This document shows positions 5,834 to 10,036 of a stretch of 10,036 nucleotides of DNA, one piece after another. The stretch is from JAIXWP01 sp049318685 (GTDB lineage: Bacteria > Bacteroidota > Bacteroidia > Flavobacteriales_D > Sanyastnellaceae): positions 1-10,036 of the forward strand of contig JBMOFW010000102.1 of NCBI GenBank assembly GCA_049318685.1, written 5' to 3'. The translations under genes and the position numbers were made by a program. Numbering within the stretch: position 1 is the stretch's first letter; each line of letters begins with the position of its first letter. The notes under the pieces are model-generated. The model was not told where the DNA came from, searched no databases, and saw only the letters and a program-made list of their open reading frames with translations.

Positions 5834-6889
5834 ATGAATTTCAGTGCTGAATTGACCACATGGTACCGTTCCAATAAACGCGATTTGCCCTGGCGCAATA
5901 CGACTGACCCGTACTTAATTTGGCTCTCAGAAATTATCTTGCAGCAGACCCGAGTTGATCAAGGAATGTCCTATTATCAACGCTTTGCAGAAACCTACCC
6001 CACTGTTTCCGACCTAGCTGTCGCTCCAGAAGATGACGTGCTTCGCCTTTGGCAAGGATTGGGTTATTATAGCCGCGCAAGAAATTTGCACGCTACTGCA
6101 AAAAAAATTCGGGATTCCTATAATGCTGTATTTCCGTCCCAATATGAGGATATACTCGCACTTAAAGGTATCGGTGAATATACAGCGGCAGCAATTGGCT
6201 CTTTTGCGTTTAACATGCGCAAACCGGTGGTTGACGGCAATGTGATGCGCGTGATTTCGCGCTTTTTCGGGGTTTCCGAACCGATTGATAGCAAAGAAGG
6301 ATTGTTAAAAATCAAAGCAATCGCCGAGGAATTGATTGCCTCCTCTGATCCAGCCACCCACAATCAAGCGATGATGGAATTCGGCGCAACATGCTGCACA
6401 CCCAAAAATGTGCAATGTGGAAGCTGCCCCGTTCGCCCGGGATGTTTTGCTTATGCTCACGGCCAGGTCGATCAGTTTCCCTTGAAAAAAGGAAAAACTA
6501 AAGTGGTGGATGTCTATATGTATTACGCCTTGGTGAATACACCGAATGGTTATTTAATGAAAAAGCGCGTAGGAGAAGGGATTTGGGAAGGACTTTATGA
6601 TTTTCCTTTGGTTGAATCACCTCAAGCACTGGATAAAAAAGACATTTTAGCATCGCTGCAATCAAACGGTTTAGTTGTTTCGGAGGCAGATATTCAACAA
6701 ATTTCCTTGCCAATCAAGCATTTGTTATCTCACCGGCGTCTTTTCGTATGGTTTTATCATATAAATCCACATAAGTTTCAAAAAAAATGGCCTGAAGGGT
6801 ATGTTATGCTTTCTCCGTCACAAATGGCGTCAAAGGGATTGCCGCGCGTGATCGAAAAGTACTTGAAAGATATCAACGTGTATGAATAA
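5834..6889 (+). CDS. mutY: A/G-specific adenine DNA glycosylase MutY
   Basis: Base-excision repair enzyme that removes adenine mispaired with 8-oxoguanine. The 351 residues match the usual bacterial length. Visible features: catalytic E33 in LSEIILQQTRVDQG; helix-hairpin-helix LKGIGEYTAAAIGSFAF at 110-126; catalytic D134 in VVDGNVMRVISRFFG; and the [4Fe-4S] cluster ligands C188-X6-C195-X2-C198-X5-C204. A C-terminal NUDIX-like domain (about 225-345) reads the 8-oxoG strand and includes LLSHRRLFVWF, the equivalent of the FSH loop. The ATG at 5834 gives the canonical N-terminus (TTWYRSNKRDLPWR). It is divergent from HU, 124 bp apart. It is followed by ssb after 89 bp; mutY-ssb-gldE-gldD is a familiar flavobacterial order. 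Its own promoter is not obvious: TAGCTTTT and TATCTTTT upstream each miss the -7 consensus by one base. Confidence 0.97.
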   Translation: MNFSAELTTWYRSNKRDLPWRNTTDPYLIWLSEIILQQTRVDQGMSYYQRFAETYPTVSDLAVAPEDDVLRLWQGLGYYSRARNLHATAKKIRDSYNAVFPSQYEDILALKGIGEYTAAAIGSFAFNMRKPVVDGNVMRVISRFFGVSEPIDSKEGLLKIKAIAEELIASSDPATHNQAMMEFGATCCTPKNVQCGSCPVRPGCFAYAHGQVDQFPLKKGKTKVVDVYMYYALVNTPNGYLMKKRVGEGIWEGLYDFPLVESPQALDKKDILASLQSNGLVVSEADIQQISLPIKHLLSHRRLFVWFYHINPHKFQKKWPEGYVMLSPSQMASKGLPRVIEKYLKDINVYE

Positions 6890-6917
6890 GTTGAATATCG
6901 CATAAACCGCGTCAGCC

Positions 6918-6954
6918 TTGATGATTGACGTATATTTGCTACGTCAAACATTAA
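6918..6954 (+). promoter_or_regulatory. ssb promoter -7 box inside a long inverted repeat (putative operator)
   Basis: TATATTTG at 6931-6938 exactly matches the Bacteroidota -7 box, 41 bp before the ssb ATG. It overlaps an inverted repeat: TTGACGTA (6925-6932), a 7-bp spacer, then TACGTCAA (6940-6947), perfect over 8 bp. Allowing one A/A mismatch, the arms extend to 12 bp (6921-6932 and 6940-6951, 11 of 12 paired). No TTG lies at a suitable -33 distance. The likeliest reading is a repressor site covering the promoter core. A hairpin in the mutY 3' end is an alternative, but no U-tract follows. Confidence 0.55.
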
Positions 6955-6978
6955 TTAACCAGATAACACCTAAAAACA

Positions 6979-7410
6979 ATGGCAAGTGTAAACAAAGTGA
7001 TCCTTATCGGAAATCTCGGTGCGGATCCAGAAATTAAAAGCTTCGACAATGGAGGCATGGTAGCTCAATTTAGAATTGCAACTACCGAACGTTGGAAAGA
7101 CAAAAATACCGGCGAAACAAAAGAACTTACAGATTGGCACAACATCGTGGTGCGCACTGCAGGTTTGGCGAAAGTTGTTCAGGATTACCTTAAAAAAGGC
7201 ATGAGTGTATATGTGGAAGGTCGCCTTCGCAACCGCCAATATGAACAGAATGGAGAGAAGAAGTACATCACCGAAATTAACGTTGATGAATTGACCATTC
7301 TCACTCCACGCAGTGCCACGGCTGGTGCGATTGCCACGCCCTCTGCTCAAGCTCCGGCTCCCGCACCTACACCAGTGAATACCCCCGTTGAGGATGATCT
7401 TCCGTTCTAA
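6979..7410 (+). CDS. ssb: Single-stranded DNA-binding protein SSB
   Basis: Binds single-stranded DNA as an OB-fold oligomer and recruits replication and repair partners. The 143 residues comprise an OB fold at about 1-110, with MASVNKVILIGNLGADPEIK, the TDWHNIVV core at 51-58, KGMSVYVEGRLRNRQYE, and YITEINVDELTIL. A short Ala/Pro/Thr linker follows (about 111-136). The protein ends in the acidic tip EDDLPF that docks SSB-interacting proteins. The linker is brief compared with E. coli SSB (178 residues), as in other Bacteroidota. The ATG at 6979 gives the canonical N-terminus. A -7 box and inverted repeat precede it, so it may have its own regulated promoter apart from mutY. gldE follows after 36 bp on the same strand. 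Confidence 0.97.
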   Translation: MASVNKVILIGNLGADPEIKSFDNGGMVAQFRIATTERWKDKNTGETKELTDWHNIVVRTAGLAKVVQDYLKKGMSVYVEGRLRNRQYEQNGEKKYITEINVDELTILTPRSATAGAIATPSAQAPAPAPTPVNTPVEDDLPF

Positions 7411-7446
7411 GGAATTCGTTCACAACACCACTAAATTTTTTCAATT

Positions 7447-8790
7447 TTGGCAATTTTCGAGTTCATTAATTTGAACATTTTTTCGGTTTTTTTGCTCAGC
7501 AGCGCAGGCCCAATGGTGCTTGTGCTGTTGCTGCTTGTATGCAGTGCATTGATTAGCGGAAGTGAAGTCGCTATGTTTTCTATTACCCCTTCTCAGCGCG
7601 CGCTGCTCAAAGAAGCAAAAGATAAACCTTCGCAAGTCATCATTGAATTATTAGAGAAACCCGATAAGGAAACAGGACCCAAGCGACTTCTTGCCACCAT
7701 TCTGATTGCCAATAATGCGATCAATATTGCCATTGTTTTGCTTTCCACACAATTGGCCGCAGAATGGTTTCCTGCCGAGAATTATCCGAGTTGGGTAAAG
7801 ACACTCATCGACGTCGTGGCGATTACCTTCATTCCCGTACTTTTTGGCGAAGTGATTCCGAAGGTTTATGCCACTGGAAACAACCTCCGAAATGCGCGCT
7901 TCATGGCGATTCCGCTGAAGGTCATTCAACAAATCTTTGCGCCGCTGACATTATTCTTGATGCGTACAAGTGGTTTTCTTGAAAATCGCCTCAAATCACG
8001 CACAGCAAGCAATATCACCGTTGATGATCTCGGTCACGCCTTGGAATTAACGCAAGATGATAATCTAAGTTTTGAAGAAAATAAAATCCTAGAAGGTATA
8101 GTCACTTTCGGTGCGAAAGAAGTCGGACAAATCATGACTCCCCGCACGTCCATTGCGGCTTTGTGGGAGGACGATTCGTTGGAAGAGGTATTCTCCACTG
8201 TTTTGGATAAAGGTTATAGCCGCCTGCCCGTTTTCAAAAATTCGCCAGATGAAGTGGCCGGTTTTCTTTTCACTAAAGACTTATTGCCATATATCGACTC
8301 GGTGGAATTTGATTGGAGAACTCTTATACGTCAACCTTTCTTCGTTCCTGAAAACAAGAAAATTGATGATTTGCTGCAACAATTTCAATCCGATAAAATT
8401 CACTTGGCCATTGTTGTCGATGAATACGGTGGAACAAGCGGCCTTATCACGCTGGAAGACATCCTAGAAGAAATCGTCGGAGAAATCAGTGATGAGTTTG
8501 ATGACGAGGAATTGCATTATTCCAAACTAGATGACCGTACATTTATTTTCGAAGGAAAGACATCTCTCGTGGATATGTATAGCGTCTTGGAAATCGATGA
8601 AACACTTTTTGAAGAATCAAGAGGCGATGCCACAACGTTGGCTGGTTTTATGATCGAACAATCCGGCTCCATCCCGGTGAAAGGGGATATCTTGCATTTT
8701 GAGGGTTTTCAATTTATCGTAGAAGCTGCGGATAAGCGCAAGATTAAACGAATCAAAGTAATTCTGCCCATTCATGAAGAAAACACATAG
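7447..8790 (+). CDS. gldE: Gliding-motility-associated GldE (DUF21/CBS/CorC_HlyC membrane protein)
   Basis: Integral membrane protein of the CNNM/CorC architecture, linked in flavobacteria to gliding through its fixed pairing with gldD. Domains: DUF21 transmembrane region (about 20-185) with CSALISGSEVAMFS, LLATILIANNAINIAIVLLS and ITFIPVLFGEVIPKVYA; two CBS domains (about 225-345) with MTPRTSIAALWED, KGYSRLPVFKNSPDEVAGFLFTKD and VVDEYGGTSGLITLEDILEEIVGEI; and a C-terminal CorC_HlyC domain (about 355-445) with GDATTLAGFMIEQSGSIPVKGD. Relatives move or sense divalent cations; this is not shown for GldE. The start is uncertain. The first usable codon is TTG at 7447, giving 447 residues with a short N-terminal extension as in other GldE. 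The first ATG, at 7513, would start within the first membrane segment. CAATTTTG at 7442-7449 resembles a -7 box. The 3' end overlaps gldD by 17 nt. Confidence 0.92.
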   Translation: MAIFEFINLNIFSVFLLSSAGPMVLVLLLLVCSALISGSEVAMFSITPSQRALLKEAKDKPSQVIIELLEKPDKETGPKRLLATILIANNAINIAIVLLSTQLAAEWFPAENYPSWVKTLIDVVAITFIPVLFGEVIPKVYATGNNLRNARFMAIPLKVIQQIFAPLTLFLMRTSGFLENRLKSRTASNITVDDLGHALELTQDDNLSFEENKILEGIVTFGAKEVGQIMTPRTSIAALWEDDSLEEVFSTVLDKGYSRLPVFKNSPDEVAGFLFTKDLLPYIDSVEFDWRTLIRQPFFVPENKKIDDLLQQFQSDKIHLAIVVDEYGGTSGLITLEDILEEIVGEISDEFDDEELHYSKLDDRTFIFEGKTSLVDMYSVLEIDETLFEESRGDATTLAGFMIEQSGSIPVKGDILHFEGFQFIVEAADKRKIKRIKVILPIHEENT

Positions 8791-9397
8791 AATTTTCTTT
8801 TTTATTTTTTTCTTGACAGCTGCGGTATTGCAGTCGTGCCGTGAAGAAGCAATTCCAAAACCTCCCGGTTATTTTCGAATCGATTTGCCGGCTCACGATT
8901 ATTCTCGCTTTCAATCCAGTTGCGAAGTCAGTTTGGATGTGCCTAACTATGCGCGTGTCGAAGATTTTAAAGATCGCCAAGGAGCAGATAGTTGTTGGTT
9001 TAATATCTCTTATCCGCGTTTTAATGCGACCATTTATTGCACCTATTTTGGTGTCAACAATAACGTGAATGAATTGGTGCAGGATGCATACACTTTTGCC
9101 ATGAAGCATGAGATGAAAGCTTCTGGAGTGCGTCGCACACCGGTAGAGGAAGAGGCTTCAAAAGTGTTTGGAATCATATATGACATCGATGGTGAAGCCG
9201 CTTCACAAGTGCAGTTCTTCGTGACTGACAGTGTTAAGCATTTTTTCCGTGGCAGTTTATATTTCAACAATAAACCCAATCCAGATTCGATTGCTCCAGT
9301 GCTGAATTTTGTGCGAGAAGACATCGCACACATGCTCAAATCAGTGAAATGGGAATCGAATTCTAGCGCGAGCACGCCCGAACTACCATCAAAGTAA
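8774..9397 (+). CDS. gldD: Gliding motility lipoprotein GldD
   Basis: Lipoprotein of the Bacteroidota gliding/type IX secretion set; in Flavobacterium johnsoniae gldD is needed for gliding, but its biochemical role is not settled. The 207 residues start MKKTHRIFFFIFFLTAAV, a lipoprotein signal peptide ending in the lipobox LQSC with C22 as the lipidation site. The mature protein begins REEAIPKPPGYFRIDLPAHDY, where the PKPxGYFRIDLP motif is diagnostic. It continues with CWFNISYPRFNATIYCTYF and VQFFVTDSVKHFFRGSLYFNNKPNPDSIAPVL, also typical. No membrane segment follows, so it is a periplasm-facing lipoprotein. The ATG lies within the end of gldE (17-nt overlap), indicating translational coupling. 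The last 35 nt overlap the antisense small membrane gene. Confidence 0.93.
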   Translation: MKKTHRIFFFIFFLTAAVLQSCREEAIPKPPGYFRIDLPAHDYSRFQSSCEVSLDVPNYARVEDFKDRQGADSCWFNISYPRFNATIYCTYFGVNNNVNELVQDAYTFAMKHEMKASGVRRTPVEEEASKVFGIIYDIDGEAASQVQFFVTDSVKHFFRGSLYFNNKPNPDSIAPVLNFVREDIAHMLKSVKWESNSSASTPELPSK

Positions 9398-9527
9398 CGC
9401 AAGCCAAGAACACAAGGATAGAAATCTTGTTGATGCCATGCATAAATCGCAAATTCAAATCGGCTTTTTCCTTTTTGAATAAGTTCAGAGGATTGACGTA
9501 GTAAAGTAATTTTTTCAATAGTGCCAT
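9363..9527 (-). CDS. Small membrane protein, 54 aa (DUF6728-like)
   Basis: A short protein starting MALLKKLLYYVNPLNLFKKE, followed by LRFMHGINKISI and a C-terminal membrane segment (ISILVFLACVTLMVV) ending RACSR. The MHGINKIS stretch before a single transmembrane helix resembles a Bacteroidota family of about 60 residues that I believe is DUF6728; function unknown. The frame extends to an ATG at 9563, but an exact -7 box at 9543-9550 lies between that ATG and the one at 9527, so the downstream ATG is the better start. It is divergent from the TrpG/PabA gene (34 bp apart). Its last 35 nt overlap the end of gldD on the opposite strand. The topology would place the basic N-terminal part in the cytoplasm. 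Confidence 0.72.
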   Translation of the reverse strand: MALLKKLLYYVNPLNLFKKEKADLNLRFMHGINKISILVFLACVTLMVVRACSR

Positions 9528-9542
9528 AAGAGAACCTTTAGA

Positions 9543-9550
9543 CAAATATA
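9543..9550 (-). promoter_or_regulatory. -7 box for the small membrane protein gene
   Basis: On the minus strand TATATTTG is an exact match to the Bacteroidota -7 consensus, 15 bp upstream of the ATG at 9527. No clear -33 TTG is found at the usual distance. It lies in the 34-bp gap shared with the divergent amidotransferase gene. Confidence 0.45.
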
Positions 9551-9561
9551 ACAGCCGAATC

Positions 9562-10036
9562 ATGGAATTGTTGATTTTGGATAACTACGATAGCTTCACC
9601 TTCAACCTGCATCATTATTTGGTTGGTGAAGGAGCATCTGTCGCAGTCAAGCGCAATGATGAGATTGATCTTGAGGAAGCGTTGGGGTACAGGCATATTG
9701 TGCTTTCTCCCGGACCGGGCCTTCCTTCCGCAGCGGGCATTATGCCGGCGTTGTTAAATCATCTACCGAACGAATCGTCGGTTTTGGGTGTTTGCCTCGG
9801 AATGCAGGCCATTGTTGAACGGTTTGGTGGTCGATTGTCGAATCTCAATCAAGTTATTCATGGTCAAAGTTCAATGGCCAATAGCACTTCTGGGAATGAT
9901 GTATTGTTTGCAGGCATCGAAAACCCATTTCAAATAGGGCATTACCACAGTTGGGTCGCGGAAGAACTTGGAGAAGAGCTCGTGGCGACTTCGCGCAATG
10001 AAGATGGATTAATTATGTCGGTGCGACACACTTTCC
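9562..10036 (+). CDS. TrpG/PabA-type glutamine amidotransferase (5' part, runs off window)
   Basis: Class-I glutamine amidotransferase subunit of anthranilate synthase or aminodeoxychorismate synthase, releasing ammonia from glutamine for the TrpE or PabB partner. The 158 visible residues begin MELLILDNYDSFTFNLHHYL, the family's standard N-terminus. They carry the oxyanion-loop motif LSPGPGLP (49-56) and the nucleophile C78 in GVCLGMQAIVERFGG. They also include HGQSSM near residue 100 and YHSWV near 128-132. The catalytic His and Glu lie beyond the end of the window. TrpG and PabA cannot be told apart from this fragment, and a single protein often serves both pathways. No trpE or pabB lies upstream; the partner may be downstream. 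Family length is about 190 residues, so about five sixths is present. Confidence 0.92.
   Translation, partial: MELLILDNYDSFTFNLHHYLVGEGASVAVKRNDEIDLEEALGYRHIVLSPGPGLPSAAGIMPALLNHLPNESSVLGVCLGMQAIVERFGGRLSNLNQVIHGQSSMANSTSGNDVLFAGIENPFQIGHYHSWVAEELGEELVATSRNEDGLIMSVRHTF

Noticed and set aside
9043..9402. 119-codon minus-strand frame opposite gldD
   Set aside because: The gldD frame has family motifs and a lipobox; this frame has none and collides with the better-supported small membrane gene.
9528..9563. Upstream ATG extension of the small membrane gene (12 extra residues)
   Set aside because: An exact -7 box lies between the two ATGs, and the extension would overlap the start codon of the amidotransferase gene.
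1..10036. Mobile elements, CRISPR arrays, tRNA or rRNA genes
   Set aside because: No transposase or integrase motif, no regularly spaced repeats and no tRNA-like clover leaf was seen; the gene content is ordinary Bacteroidota core.

Overview
The window looks like chromosomal DNA from a gliding or T9SS-bearing member of the Bacteroidota, probably Flavobacteriales. The evidence is a PorX response regulator, the gldE-gldD pair, the order mutY-ssb-gldE-gldD, a tiny AURKAIP1/COX24-type protein beside an RNase G gene, and several exact copies of the Bacteroidota -7 box TAnnTTTG (each as TATATTTG). I see no mobile element, CRISPR array, tRNA or rRNA. Gene density is high, and no stretch over 300 bases lacks a gene.

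Layout. (1) 1-843, minus: 5' part of porX, the T9SS-linked response regulator with a PglZ effector domain. (2) 934-2175, plus: an HD-domain phosphohydrolase of the SAMHD1/COG1078 type, divergent from porX. (3) 2176-3018, minus: a secreted protein of unknown function with an EF-hand-like loop, a His/Trp/Tyr-rich segment and a Lys-rich tail; its stop codon directly abuts that of the HD gene. (4) 5709 down to 3060, minus: a probable operon of HU, a membrane-anchored TPR protein, a 31-residue COX24/bS22-like protein and ribonuclease G. Rng starts with TTG behind a 113-nt leader that can form hairpins. (5) 5834-9397, plus: mutY, ssb, gldE, gldD. (6) 9363-9527, minus: a 54-residue membrane protein whose 3' end overlaps gldD. 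(7) 9562-end, plus: 5' part of a TrpG/PabA-type glutamine amidotransferase.

Two themes link the genes. One is secretion and gliding (porX, gldE, gldD). The other is nucleic-acid housekeeping: HU for the nucleoid, MutY for 8-oxoG:A repair, SSB for single-stranded DNA, RNase G for RNA maturation and decay, and the COX24-like peptide for the small ribosomal subunit.

Most genes are well-known families. The points most worth a second look are regulatory. A near-perfect inverted repeat is centred on the ssb -7 box. The rng leader has a 9-bp hairpin and a competing alternative fold. The 31-aa basic ORF is easily missed by gene callers. The secreted His/Trp-rich protein has no function I can name. 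I found no clear evidence of a wholly new multi-gene system.
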